From positions 17,197,001 through 17,261,000 of the forward strand of contig OX335652.1 of assembly GCA_946894095.1 (NCBI GenBank): a DNA stretch of 64,000 bases, written 5' to 3'. Under the pieces are notes generated by a model. That model did no database searches. It saw only the letters and a program-made list of their open reading frames with translations, and had not been told where the DNA came from. Positions 1 through 11,745 of the stretch are shown here, in pieces; the first letter of the stretch is position 1; the number at the start of each line of letters is the position of its first letter. Both the position numbers and the translations under genes were made by a program. Origin of the DNA: Incurvaria masculella. Taxonomy: Eukaryota; Arthropoda; Insecta; Lepidoptera; Incurvariidae.

Positions 1-49
1 TAATATCTATAGTTATATGTACAAGGATTTTCTGGTGTACAAGGCACCA

Positions 50-318
50 GTCATGATATCAGCCCAACCAATGTATTGGGCTTATATTGATATGTTTGTC
101 CCCGAAGTAATTAGGTGCCATGCCAGGACCTTGCCTTTATGAGCACGGCTACATTTAACTTGACGGAAAACACGGACAATTTTTCTTTGCCGTTTCGACC
201 AACCGGGCGGGCTTAACCGTACAAATAGTAGGGGAAGGGGACTCACAGTTTTACATGGATTCCGAACAATGGAAAAGCTAGCCGTAGTGATGATATCCAA
301 CTCCAACTGGTGTGAAGG
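50..318 (-). mobile_element. SINE family A, head truncated
   Basis: Tail and body are present; the tRNA-like head is absent, replaced at about 318 by a short non-LTR tail fragment (CCGGCCGGCCGGCATGG). Confidence 0.7.
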
Positions 319-769
319 AGCACCGGCCGGCCGGCATGGTTTCCTCAGAATAAGAATAAGAAACGTTTATTATTGCATGTAAAAAAATCATATGTCAAAA
401 ATTACAAGCTATGCACATATAAGCTGATTAAACTATTACATTTATACAATAAAAAAAAATACCTTAATTAATATAAATAGAATTGCATGTATATACATAG
501 CCTAAATAAAATTAACAATGTGCAACAAAAGGTCTAGACGCAGCATGTGACTAACATATGTTAGTCGCTGATTTTAAGCCTAGCTTATTTAAGTGGGTGA
601 CAGTAACTGGCAAACTATTTACAATTTCATAATAATAAATATAAAACAATATAAAAATAATGTAAAAAACAAATTCTTTGTTCAGAGAAGTAAAGACGAA
701 ATAACATTATTTTACATGATCATAAAACAAGAAACTAAAGAATCACTTAAAATGATGTTTGAACTTAAC

Positions 770-862
770 TCAGCCCCCCTGATTATTCGAAAACCCATGG
801 GCGTGTCGTCGGGCACCTTTAGGTCCTGGCGGACGCTATATGCCGCGCTTAACATAAAATAA
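770..862 (+). pseudogene. Non-LTR retrotransposon 3' UTR fragment
   Basis: Contains AAAACCCATGGGCGTGTCGT and AGGTCCTGGCGGACGC, as in the tail at 61640-61700. Confidence 0.55.
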
Positions 863-867
863 ATCAG

Positions 868-965
868 AAAAGAGAAAGAAAGTGGTGCATGAACGGAGCG
901 GAGATTTGAACCCAGAACTCTGGTGTTCAAGGCAAGTTCTCACGGCACTAGGCACCGGCCGCGCA
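868..965 (-). mobile_element. SINE-type tRNA-like head fragment
   Basis: Minus-strand GGTTCAAATCTCC (B box) and TGCCTAGTGCC (A-box-like). The body is missing; it directly follows a non-LTR tail fragment at 770-862. Confidence 0.6.
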
Positions 966-1107
966 ATGCTGACAAAATGACAATGCTGTATTTTTTTCCT
1001 TCAAACTAAAGTGTTACTACGTGAAAGTGAGCGTACGAAAAAGTAAATATTACTAATGTACGTAGCGTTATTACAGATGGATCGATGCTACCTTCATCAA
1101 ATGGACA

Positions 1108-1306
1108 TCAGAGCCCGAAGTCCCAGTTGTAACCTAAATTGGCGTTTACGCCAATGGGAAGTCCGAGTTTGACTTTGACAGCTTGAAGAAGTAAAACGAC
1201 AGAATATCTAGTATAAACTTGTATGGAGTTTGAGGTTTTTACTGAACTTCGAAGTTACGTAAACGGCAATTTAGGTGACAACTCAGACTGACCACTCGGG
1301 CTCCAA
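1108..1306 (-). mobile_element. MITE family C, internally deleted
   Basis: Family C ends in CACCTAAATTGGCGTTTACG or its complement and contains AAGTCCGAGTTTGACTTTGA. This copy lacks the GCGCGCGC-containing half. Confidence 0.72.
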
Positions 1307-1469
1307 GCGACTCGATTGTAACGTGTGATTGTTCGTACGTGTAGCTCACGTCAGACGCCTCCCTATCAAATATTCATCGTTACGTTCGCCTAGAACTATT
1401 TCGATATCGCTCTTATAATATTCTGACGCAAGCACCCGATCCTACGTCATTCGTAGAACACTGACTAGT

Positions 1470-2060
1470 TTTTAACCGACTTCAAAAAAAGGAGGAGGTT
1501 ATCAATTCGTCTGTATGTTTTTTTTTTATGTTTGTTACCTCATAACTTTTGCCTGGGTGAACCGATTTTGTTGATTATTTTTTTTAATTAAAGCTAGTAC
1601 TTCCCAAGTGGTCCCATTTTAATTTGATTAAGTTCCGACAATGATATCTATGATAAAATCATATAAGTCTTAAATTTGTATTAAGATTGCGCGACAAATG
1701 GACAAATAACTCAATATAACGCCAACCGATTTCGGTGATTATGTTTTTATTGGAAAGGACGTATACAAATTAGTAAGTGTACTTCAGATTCACTAAAAAT
1801 AAACAAATAAAAAAATTAACAAAAAAAATAACCGACTTCAAAGAAAAAGCACTAAAAAGTAAAAGATAATTGCCATTTTGTAGTTACGATTTTTGTTATT
1901 TTTTGAGTCGGTGTCAGCCAAGGTAGCCAAGGTTCTCTTGATTGGCGCAGCGCGTGCCCGGCTGACGCTGACTCAAAAAATAACAAAAATCGTAACTACA
2001 AAAATGCCAATTAGTTTTTACTTTTTAGTGCTTTTTCTTTGAAGTCGGTTATTTTTTTTT
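1470..2060 (+). mobile_element. Foldback element with AACCGACTTCAAA ends
   Basis: It starts AACCGACTTCAAAAAAAGG with a single-copy left part of about 350 bp. Two inverted arms of about 85 bp follow (about 1830-1920 and 1965-2053), each beginning or ending in CCGACTTCAAAGAAAAAGC. The loop has GCCAAGG with no TTAGG array. No coding potential. Confidence 0.82.
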
Positions 2061-2230
2061 TTTACGTGAATTCGATGAAACGTCTTACTCGAGGTTCCTC
2101 AACTTTCATGTAATCAGGTACCGCTGTAGGAGCGCAGCGACTTCTCCGAACTCTTTGAGTACCGCGAGAAGATTGTTTTCTTCTTTTTAATGGTCTACGC
2201 ATGTCTCAATACAAGACACTTCTTGTTTTT

Positions 2231-2510
2231 AGGGTTCGGAAACCCAAAGGGTGCCAACGGAACCCTATTACTAAGCCTCCGTGTCCGTCCGTCCGTCTAT
2301 CACAGGGCTGTATCTCAGTAACCGTAACAGATAGACAGCTGAAATGTTCACAGAGTGTGTATTTATTTTGCCGCTATAACAACAAATAGGTAAGATTAAA
2401 AAATAATTAACATCATTCCCCATACAAAAAACGAGATTTTTTTGTATTAAATCTTTCGATGGTACGGAACCCTTCGTGTGTGAGTCCGACTCGAACTTGG
2501 CCGATTTTTA
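2231..2510 (+). mobile_element. Short element family B (GGGTTCCGTACC type)
   Basis: The family starts AGGGTTCCGTACCCAAAGGG and carries a variable CCGT or GGAC microsatellite. It then has GGCTGTATCTCA and TATTTTGCCGCTATAAC, and ends GTACGGAACCCTTCG...GAGTCCGACTCGCACTTGGCC. Ends are partly inverted. A widespread lepidopteran short element; class not certain. Confidence 0.75.
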
Positions 2511-2587
2511 TGTAGAGTAACTCTTTCTTTTTATTTACTCGGGTACTTTTAATTAAGTTTTTTTTTTAACTAGACATGGACGCTATC

Positions 2588-2690
2588 GACCGGTATGAAA
2601 ATTTCACCTGCCTACCTATTACGGTTCATGAGATACAGCCATGTGACAGACGGACGGACGGACGGATAGTAAGCCATAGGCTGAAGTTAT
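2588..2690 (-). mobile_element. Short element family B, fragment
   Basis: The middle part only, with (GGAC)n, inverted relative to the copy at 2231. Confidence 0.6.
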
Positions 2691-2771
2691 AAAACAATCA
2701 GAGCTAATTAAAATTAAACGAATTTTTAAAACATAGAACATGGTAACAGATCTCACTGATTGAAAAACATT

Positions 2772-3190
2772 TGAGCGGCTCGTAGCCTAGTGGCGCGGGG
2801 ACTGGCCTAGCGTACCAGAGACCTGGGTTCAATACCGACATGCACCACTGTCTTTCTCTTTCCGAGTTCGATAAGTGCATTTTCATCACAAATGCGAGCT
2901 GCTCCATGGTTCGGAATCCATGTAAAACTGTAGGTCCCCTTCCCCTACTAGGTGGTAGGGTTAAGCCCGCCCGGGTTGGTACCATCGCATTGGATGAAAA
3001 GATGGTCGAAGCGGCAATGAAAAATTGTCCGTGTTTTCCATCCGGTTCAATGTAGCCGTGCTCATAAAGGGAAGGTCCTGGCATGGCACCAAATTCCTTC
3101 GGGAATGTGGTGTATTGGGCTAATATCATAATGGTAGTTGTGTGGTATTAGCCATCCATGTCGGGTCGCATAAATAAAAAATAAAAAAAT
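2772..3190 (+). mobile_element. SINE family A (tRNA-derived), near full length
   Basis: The head has pol III A box TAGCCTAGTGG (2783-2793) and B box GGTTCAATACC (2826-2836) at tRNA-like spacing. A roughly 300-bp body and an A/T-rich tail follow. Reference copy for this window; a frame in it looks coding but is chance. Confidence 0.85.
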
Positions 3191-3461
3191 AAAGTATGCA
3201 TAAATTGAGGGTCAGTTCTAAATGCTGCAAGGATAAAGCAGCCTTAAACATATCCTTAATTTTGATATTCTCTTTGATTTTTTTTCGATTGGCCGTGAAA
3301 ATTTCCTGGGCATAACAAAAATATATCGAGAGTCTAGCCATCTCAATCGACCCAAGCGGATAGGTTTTTCGAATAGGTAGGAAAAAGCTGGTGCCTAGGC
3401 TGTAAAACTTATTTATAACTCCAAATTACATGTAGGAAAAACTTTTATATCTCTTAGACTA

Positions 3462-4182
3462 AGGCCGGGTTGCACGTACCGTCGTGCACGTCAACATCAC
3501 CGTCAACGTATGATTAAAGACTGATCAGTCAAAATTTGCGTTGCACGAAACTTAAACATTACTTTGATCGCTGATGTTAACCCCTAATCGTAATCATTCC
3601 CGACCCATTGATACCGATCACGATCACGATCAAGTAATAATTCAAAGTGTAAAAAGTCCCTATTTTTACATTTTTGCAGTCTTATTGGACCTTAAATAAT
3701 AGGCAAACGTCGCCATTAATGGAATACAAACTTTGTTTTTAGCCTGGCACTCGGTTCCACGGATTAAAAATTTCGGCGCCAAATCTATGTAATCTATGGT
3801 GCTACCAACAGCTGATAGCAAGCCGACATATTGGGCGCTAGTAGCGCCACCCCGCGGCTCCAAGAGCAGCTGTTTGGTTTGTTAGTACGAATGATTGACG
3901 CTAGATGGTGCTGCAATTGTGTCTGTCTCTTTCTGATAATATAATGTGGAAGAAGGACAGTACTATGTCAGCTCAGGCGGTGCTGAGAGTTTCCATGCAG
4001 CAAACATTTTTGCCGATTGTTTCGAGGGACTATTTGTGGTTTGACGCCTGGCAAGCTAACGTTGACGAAAATATGTTACGTGCAACGCAATTTCATATGA
4101 TGGGCGCCAATATGTCACATCATCGTCAAATGTAATAAGTAACGGATAACATTTTACGAAGCGTCGTGCACTCCGGCCTAAC
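3462..4182. mobile_element. Possible MITE with GTGCACG ends
   Basis: AAGGCCGGGTTGCACG at the left and CGTCGTGCACTCCGGCCT at the right are imperfect inverted ends, related to family D. The interior, including ORFs at 3666 and 3905, is unassigned. Confidence 0.45.
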
Positions 4183-4557
4183 TCTACAAATTGGTTTCCC
4201 GTATAATCGAAGAAGTTTTTCTTTTTTTTTAGTTTTCTTTTCCACGAAAGCGGAATGTAATAAACATTTGGAAAATGTATACATATTTTTAATGTTCTTC
4301 GTAGACTTTCAGTCGTAATATTTGACTTATCAAACTTGAAATATTATATTAAACTTTCGTAATGTTAAGCTTAAGAATTTAATTAAATGCTTACATGTTT
4401 CGTACCATCGTACAAGATTAAACTTAAAGAACTGTAATTTTTTTAATTTAATTTACATTGTATGTTTATTTTGATGAAGAATTCACAAGAAAACTATTAC
4501 TGAATTAAATTTTATTTTATGGAACCTGACATGAATGATTAATAGCACAAAACTAAC

Positions 4558-4895
4558 GTCATGATATAATCCCAATACACCTCATTTCCAAATGAATTAT
4601 ATTTGAATTATTGAATATTAATGAGCCATACTGAGCTGGATGGAAACACGGTCAATTTTATATTGCCGTTTCGACCATATTTTCATCCAATGCGATGGTA
4701 CCAACTTTACCACCAGGGGAAGGGGGCCTTTAGTTTTATATGTATTCCGAACAATGGAACAGCTCGCATTTGTAGCGAAATGCACTCATCCAACTACGAA
4801 AGAGAAAGAAAGTGGTGCGGGGCGGGGATCTGAACCCGGAGCTCTGGGATGGGAGGCAAGTTCACCCGCCCCTGAACCACAAGCCGCTATACCTT
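4558..4895 (-). mobile_element. SINE family A copy, diverged head
   Basis: The body matches the family (TGGATGGAAACACGG, TTTCATCCAATGCGATGG). The head, at about 4815-4890, carries a minus-strand GGTTCAGATCC B box. Confidence 0.75.
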
Positions 4896-4949
4896 AAGTA
4901 CATATTTACGTGGGGTATCATCACGCTATATTCTGTAAATTAAAGAAGG

Positions 4950-5045
4950 CAGATTAATTCCTCCCGGCCCCGCTGAGAGCCGGGAGGACTGGAGAAAAAT
5001 TGGAGAGGTGTATGTCCAGCAGTGGACGCAAACAGGCTTACTGAC
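4950..5045 (+). pseudogene. Fragment of a second non-LTR retrotransposon ORF
   Basis: GAGCCGGGAGGACTGGAGAA ... GTCCAGCAGTGGACGCAAAC, the last codons of the same ORF type. Confidence 0.6.
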
Positions 5046-5049
5046 TGAC

Positions 5050-6220
5050 AGATGATTTAGTTTAACACATATTCTCTGTGTCTCAATGAAAACGAGATTT
5101 TTTTAATAAAACACGTAAATATTTTCAGGAAAATTTAGTTTATCCTGGCAGCGATATGGCTGAAATTTATTATTTGTTATAAATGTGTGTAATTTTAGGA
5201 TTAGTTTAATTTGTAGGATTATGTATAATATTTTAGTTTTTAATTTATTTGTTGATTTTGTTGGATTTAAAATAAATAAAACATTATAGTTTATCCATTC
5301 ACGAATTCAGTTCAAAAAAAAAAAATCTAAGGCCGTATCGTAAAAACCGAATGCACCGAATGATTTCTAAACATTTATTTTCACGTATCTAGTTAAGTTT
5401 ATAGATTCTGGAAGCATCAAAGGAAAAATGAGGCGGAAAGAAAATGGCTCATCTTTTGAAGTACTACCATTTTCCTTTCTGCTCTTTGAACTTGAGAATT
5501 TCCTGCTTTTTAGAGGTTCCTCAACCGTCCTGACCCTCTCTAATGATATTAAACAGGCGTGTTGGTTTTGCGCCGTTACCTTCCATGCCAAATTGTACTA
5601 TGTTTCATTTCATTTCATTTATTAAAACTTTTTGGTAGTCAAACTACACTAAGTTACGTCACAAAGATCCGCGGATTCAATCAACCCGGTAAAGAAGAAC
5701 CCGTAAAGAAACTTCACGGGTTTAAATAACATATGCTTCCGTCCACAATTATGAAATACACACTTAGATCTAAATGCTACTGCCAAACAATTCCTTGGTA
5801 GAACAGATCAAGGCAAAGAACGAAGAACAATAGAAACAGCAACCCTCAGGTTAAATTAATTACAACTAACAAAGTTACTAAAGCAATAATGTAAATTAAT
5901 GTAATTTACAATTATTAATTTTAAATGTAATTCATAAATTAATGTAAATGTGTTAATGTAATTTGTTTCTATGAATAGAAACAAATATGATCCCGACTGA
6001 AGTCACCAAATAAATCTCAATCATATTATTATTCCAGTGAGTTTATATTCCAGTAAAGCAATGATTTGATTGGATAACTAATGAAAATTGTCACGAAATC
6101 TCCGTAAGTATAGTATTTAGTGACCACCCCGTTTTGTGGCCAAAATTATCGCCAGTTTTTGCGTGACTGATGTGGTGTTTGCGTGACTACAAACACCACA
6201 TTAACACGGTATAAAATAAA
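5050..6220. other. No gene seen, AT-rich
   Basis: Apart from the repeat at 5620-5742, there is only AT-rich sequence with short chance frames. Confidence 0.5.
5620..5742 (+). repeat. Interspersed repeat (GGTAGTCAAACTACACT type)
   Basis: Related to 20265-20298 plus 20457-20535. It shares GATCCGCGGATTC and AAAGAAACTTCAC. Confidence 0.55.
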
Positions 6221-6224
6221 AGTA

Positions 6225-6378
6225 AAAAGCGGCCAAGTGCGAGTCGGACTCGCACACAAAGGGTTCCGTAACATCGTACAAGATTTAAGACCAAAAAATC
6301 ACGTTTTTTGTATGTATATTTTTTTAATGATACCTATTTGTTGTTATAGCGGCAAAATAAATACATATTCTGTGGGTT
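6225..6378 (-). mobile_element. Short element family B, truncated
   Basis: Begins GGCCAAGTGCGAGTCGGAC and stops after the GCGGCAAAATAAATACATA part. Confidence 0.7.
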
Positions 6379-6559
6379 TCATGTATACTCTATGATTAAG
6401 GGTGCAAATTTACAGTTATATTAAATTAAAGAATACGCATTAGATCGCGGTCCGATCAAATTTCTTATTTTTTTATTCTGTAGAAGATTAAATTTGAAGT
6501 TATGCAACGACATCTATATTGAATCATTGTTATTAGATTTTGAAAATAATCATAAAAAG

Positions 6560-6655
6560 ATTTTGGTTTGCACATTCGTCATTCTAACCTGCGACCTTTG
6601 GATTATATGTTCACTGCTCTAACAGCTGAGCTATCCTGACAATCACTTCAGCCAG
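6560..6655 (-). mobile_element. tRNA-like SINE head of another family
   Basis: The minus strand reads GGATAGCTCAGCTGTTAGAG, an anticodon-arm-like stretch, then AGGTCGCAGGTTAGAATG. The A box is intact and the B box decayed. It cannot be a working tRNA: the acceptor and T arms do not pair. Confidence 0.55.
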
Positions 6656-6659
6656 CAAT

Positions 6660-7925
6660 GTTTTCGATTATATTCGAATCGACTAAATGCTTTGTGGAAT
6701 ACTACATCATCTAATTCTACTAGATGGCGCTGATTTCGCGTATTGATCCTACTATAAGGCATTTTGACTGCAATGATTGAGATATAAACCTAATTGCAGT
6801 CGTCACCAAAGTCGATATTGGTATCGGACACTACATAGAGTCAGCCTGGAGAAGAACTTCATGTTGTTTATAATTTTTTAATGTGTAAATAAGTGAACAA
6901 AAAAATACGAAAAGAAACAGAATAGGTATGATTTTTTCACAAGGACTAAAATTCGCCTAGGCCCTCATCAAAAATGTATAATTTCTTCTTTTTTTTCTTT
7001 CAAAGAATATTACTTAACTAGCTACGGTACCAGGCTCCGCTCGGGTTAGTGTCGGCTAAATTATCTCATGGATTAAAAGTAGCCTACATGACTGGTCCAA
7101 AATAGGGTTAAACTGGTCCAGGACTATGTATCCATGTACCAAATCGTTCGAGCCGAAATAGCATGATTTAATGAGAAACATCCAATAATTCCCATTTAGA
7201 GCTTCGTTGACATTTGGTGGCTATTTAAAAAAACATTTGCCGCCAGAACCTTTCTGCACTTTCCCTGCTACATTGCTTACCTAGTAAGTAACGTGTAACG
7301 TAGGTAAGTTTTGCGTGGACTCCAACCCACAGCCAGCCTCAACATCGAAAACAGTAATCCATCTCGAACCTGACTGCTCCCAGAGATGCTATACATTGAT
7401 AAAATACGCACATAAATCAGGTAAACACTCACTACTCACCCTTCTGGTAATGAAGCGTTATATTATGTAGCCTATAAGTTTTTAGTAGAATCAGGCTAGA
7501 CACAATAGGCTAGATACAATCCGCATCTAAATCTAGTAATTGGTTCTCAAGGTTTTTTTCTATTGGTCGCTCCTCCGGCGATATAGCGTGATGTCAAGTA
7601 GTCCTAAAGTTGCAGGAAATACCAAGCCGTACTTCGGTACAGTTAGTAAAAGTAAGCGCTTGGGAAACTAATGTAATGATGTCTCATATCATAGTGGGGT
7701 AGAAATAGATGGAACATGTACATTTCGTTCCATTAGTGTAACTTAAAAGTAATTGTTTCCCTTTAGCCGGTCAATCAAATTCTCATTACTACCATTGGTG
7801 TACCAATGGAAATTAAAGAAAGGAGAATGTTTTCAGTGAACAATCATGAAATAACGCTTACTGGTTTATTGATAATGCGTGTGTTCGAATCGTTACCACA
7901 TTACCTTTTTCGTAAGCGAACTAGC
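6660..7925. other. No gene seen
   Basis: Mixed unassigned sequence. GGCTCCGCTCGGG near 7031 recurs at 27050 and 50147, so part is repeat-derived. Confidence 0.45.
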
Positions 7926-7929
7926 AACA

Positions 7930-8045
7930 ATCAGCCACTGCTGGACATACGCCTCTCCAATGTTTCTCCAGTCCTCCCGGCCCTCAGCGGTACGAAACCA
8001 CTGCTTTCCGCCGACGCACTTGATGTCGTCGTCCCACCTGGCTTC
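7930..8045 (-). pseudogene. Fragment of a second non-LTR retrotransposon ORF
   Basis: Reverse match to 48130-48270 (CGGAAAGCAGTGGTTTCGTA on the minus strand). Confidence 0.6.
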
Positions 8046-8054
8046 AACAATTAT

Positions 8055-8930
8055 CGTCAAATTTAAACCAATTTAGACAGAATGTTAATAAATTAGAAAC
8101 CTCAACCTTCCTCTATTCCTCACCCCGTCTATTGGTGAAAACTGTATGAAAATACGCTCTGTAGTTTTTGAGTGTATTGCATTCAGACAGACAGACGCGG
8201 AGTGGTACTTTGTTTTATAATTGAATGTCATATATTAACCAATTTACACAGAACATTAATAAATTATGCACATAAAGCTTCCTCTTGAATCACCCCGTCT
8301 ATTAGTGAAAACTATGTGAAAATCCGCTCTGTAATTTTTGTGTTTATCGCGTTCAGACAGACAGACAAACGCGGAGAGGGACTTTGTTTAATAATTATTT
8401 ATATACTACTAGCAGCCCTTCCCGGCTTTGCACGGGCATAATATCATTTAAAAAATATCTGTAATATCTTCGAAAATATTCATTTAAATCATTTGCTGTA
8501 CAGGGCCGTATAGATCTATATTAAATCAACAATGTATTTAAGGTATTTTATTGGATTAGGATTAATGCTGTATTGGTTTAAATCGCTTCGAAAATTAGCC
8601 ATTAGTTGTCGTAAAAATAAATGACAAAAAATGTTGTATTTTGTTCATGTTGTTGTTGTTGTTGTCAAATGTTGTAGTAAGAGATTTCCATATAATTATC
8701 CATAAGAGACATCGCGGAGTTTTCTGTAGACCTTTCAACGTGTACAATACTTAGAACAGTATTTCTCCACTATTTAATGAATGTTATTATACATATAAAC
8801 CTTTCTCTTCAATCACTCTATCTATTTAAAAAAAACCGCATCAAAATCCGTTGCGTAGTTTTAAAGATTTAAGCATACGTAACAGAAATCAGACGTAGCA
8901 CTCACTTTCTCATTTATAATATGCATAGAC
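8055..8930 (+). repeat. Three successive interspersed-repeat tails
   Basis: Segments near 8060-8225, 8235-8400 and 8755-8925 share the order ACCAATTTA, TCACCCCGTCTATT (or TCACTCTATCTATT), AAAATCCGCTCTGTA-like and CAGACAGACAGAC. They look like copies of one 3' terminal repeat common in Lepidoptera. Confidence 0.6.
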
Positions 8931-10565
8931 ATCTAGCCGTCTCTTTCTTCGCTTGTATTTTTCTTCGTGAAAAAGAAGACAGGCGTTAGTGTCAACCTTC
9001 CGGCCGTAATGCAATTCAATGCGTTGTGACGGAAATGCAAACGAAGCGCTCTGCAACATTGTGCGTCCATTTCATCTCGCGTTTATCTTGAGGACTGGCG
9101 CTTGTTAAAGGTTATTCCGTCAGACTTCGAGTTTTTTTCTTATCGAAAGCAATTTCGTTCCTACCAGGTGTCCCAAGACACTTCCGGTAATCGCCTCCCG
9201 TAATTTTCTTCATTTGTCGTTTCTTGATGTACTGCAAACCATGGAGGTGAGGTATTTTCCTCACCTCCATGCTGCAAACATATTGCAGACAGATTAGGGC
9301 GTCTGGTTTTGACAATGCGCTCCGTCCGAATTCATTCCTCATCGCGTAATCATTCAGGCTTTGTAACCGTCCGCCCGCTGCGCTCATTGTTAGAATCAGC
9401 TGCGAAATTTCCTCCTCGGAGCCGCCCCATTGTTCCCGGAAAATCACTGAAAAACTCATTTACAAATTCATTTCGGAGGCAGAAGCCTGTTTGCGGAATC
9501 AATTTGTGTAAAATGGCGACTGCGAGCTTATACGAGATCGGTTACGCACGGGAGGCAATTTGACTCGGAAAGAGCTTTCATTTCCTCGAGATGAGGTGTG
9601 GGCGATTTCATTTCGCACTTTCATATACGTCTGCGTTTATTAGGAAGAATATGAATATAAATGCGTGAAACACCGGGAATACGTAAAGCCTTATTTGTAA
9701 GTAAGTGCTTTCTGTCAATCATGAAAAATATCTCTTTTTTTCTTTTTATTTTCTTGTTTTTTGCATTAACTGATGTTTTAATGTCGATTTGTCGTTTTTA
9801 CCCGCTTGCTATTTTAAAAACCGAAAACATTTATTCTTGCTCACATTATCTATTTACATGCATCCGTTATTTTTGAAGTCACTAGGTATTTTCCGCAAAA
9901 CTGTGGGCGTTAGCCAAGTCATTTTAGATTGTAGGTGTTATTTGGTATAAACTGGTATAAATAGCACGAACGGTGATTGTTTTATATTTTTAAATTGATT
10001 ACAGCGCTGTAGGTTGATCACGCCATAGTTTAAGTTTACATTTTAAGTTTATTTTAATATTTTTAATAATAATATTCTTAATTTAAATATTACAAATTTA
10101 GAAATCAAAAGATTAAATGAAACTTAATAGAAAATAAACTTTATAGAAACCAAACTTATATTTTAATAATAATATCAATTATTTATTTATTAATTATTTT
10201 ATTGCAACCTTAAAAATAATAAATAACATTTTTGTTCCTTTACGTTCTCTATTAAATAAATAACAAATGACAAACAAATTTATTCCATTCCGGAAATCTC
10301 ATCCATTTATTAAAAATATAAATAATTCTTTAATTAATCACCCTTCCCCTTCAAATATTTCCTCTTGATGAAATATTGGATCTCTATTAGGCCAATGCTA
10401 TGAATACAACTATGACACACGTATCTTTAATAATTCACAAATTAGAACTTCATTACTACTAGAAGTTTAAACAAAATAAATAAAAATAAATTGCCCTTCC
10501 TTGGTTACATTAAACCCTTTCCGCGCATATTCCATCTTTTCAACGCTGTAGTTTGGTCATTTATC
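8931..10565. other. Unassigned; 8930-9620 moderately GC, then AT-rich
   Basis: 9000-9560 shows no match to the repeats of this window and has a 115-codon minus frame (9112-9459) without recognisable features. It could be unique regulatory sequence. 9950-10500 is very AT-rich. Confidence 0.35.
9240..9271. repeat. 13-bp inverted repeat, 6-nt loop
   Basis: CATGGAGGTGAGG, TATTTT, CCTCACCTCCATG. Confidence 0.85.
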
Positions 10566-10570
10566 ATTTT

Positions 10571-10817
10571 AGGGTTCCGTACCCAAAGGGTGCACCCGTC
10601 CGTCTGTCACAGGACTGTATCTCATGAACCGTAATAGGTAGGCGGCTGAAATTGTAACAGAGTGTGTATTTATTTTGCCGCTATAACAAAAAAATAAGTA
10701 AAATTTTAAAATAATAAAAATTAAAGAGTCCCATACAAAAAACGTAAAAAAATCACGTTTTTAAATCTTGTGTGATGGGTACGGAAATCTTCGTATGCGA
10801 GTCCGACTCGTACTAGA
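10571..10817 (+). mobile_element. Short element family B (left arm of an inverted pair)
   Basis: Complete except for a short CCGT array; 45 bp from an opposite copy at 10863. Confidence 0.78.
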
Positions 10818-10862
10818 GCGTGTATTGAATGTATTCACTGCTGATAAAAGCGAGCACTAAAA

Positions 10863-11163
10863 AAACCGGCCAAGTGCGAGTCGGACTCGCACACGAAGGG
10901 TTCCGTACCATCGTAGAAAAAAAACACGTTTTTTGTATGGGAGCCCCCTTTAATTTTAATTATTTTTTAATCTTACCTATTTGTTGTTATAGCGGCAAAA
11001 TAAATACACACTCTGTGAAAATTTCAGCTGTCTACCTGTTACGGTTACTGAGATACAGCCCTGTGACAGACGGACAAACGGACGGACGGACGGACGGACG
11101 GACGGACAGCGGAGGCTTAGTAATAGGGTTCCGTTTTCACCCTTTGGGTACGGAACCCTAAAA
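10863..11163 (-). mobile_element. Short element family B (right arm of an inverted pair)
   Basis: Full copy with a (GGAC)n array at about 11070-11108. Confidence 0.8.
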
Positions 11164-11335
11164 AGGGATAACAGTAATGAATATAAATCACGGGATTTGC
11201 TAATCTTGATATAAATGATCTGCCCTAAGCTACAGTGAATAAGCATGGGACTATACAATAAAGGGCTATTTTTAATCTTTACCGTTGTTATCATGAGTCT
11301 ATCGCCGTTTGAGACCAGAAGAATCGATTGAATTT

Positions 11336-11745
11336 CCAAACTCTCAGCGGCTTGTAGCCTAGTGGTGCGGGGATTTGCCTAGCATACCGGAGGTCTAGTT
11401 TCAAATCCTCGCCCCATGCACCACTTTCTTTCTCTTTCTGAGTTGGATAAGTGCATTTCGTCACGAATGCGAATTTCTCCATGGTTCGGAACCCATGTAA
11501 AACTGTAGGTCCCCTTCCCCTACTAGGCGGTAAGGTTTAAGCCCGCCAGGGTTGGTACCATCGCATCGTATGAAAGGATGGTCGACGCGGCAATGAAAAA
11601 TTATCCGAGTTTTCCATCCAGTTCAATGTAGCCGTGCTTATAAAGGAAAGGTCCTGGCATGGCACCTAATTCCTTCGGGAATGTTGTGCATTGGGCTAAT
11701 ATCATAACGGTATTAGTCATCCATGTCAGGTTGCAGAAAAAAACA
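11336..11745 (+). mobile_element. SINE family A, near full length
   Basis: Same head (TAGCCTAGTGG) and body as the copy at 2772; the B box is decayed (GTTTCAAATCC). Confidence 0.82.

Noticed and set aside
2704..3129. 141-codon minus frame with a neat start
   Set aside because: It lies wholly inside a tRNA-derived SINE, and similar frames appear in other copies (for example 19506-19688), so it is chance coding potential of the repeat.
6560..6655. Functional tRNA gene
   Set aside because: D-arm-like start is good, but the B box is decayed and the acceptor and T stems do not pair; it is a SINE head.
9112..9459. 115-codon minus frame in a moderately GC region
   Set aside because: No domain, signal or splice context recognised; kept only as an unassigned stretch.
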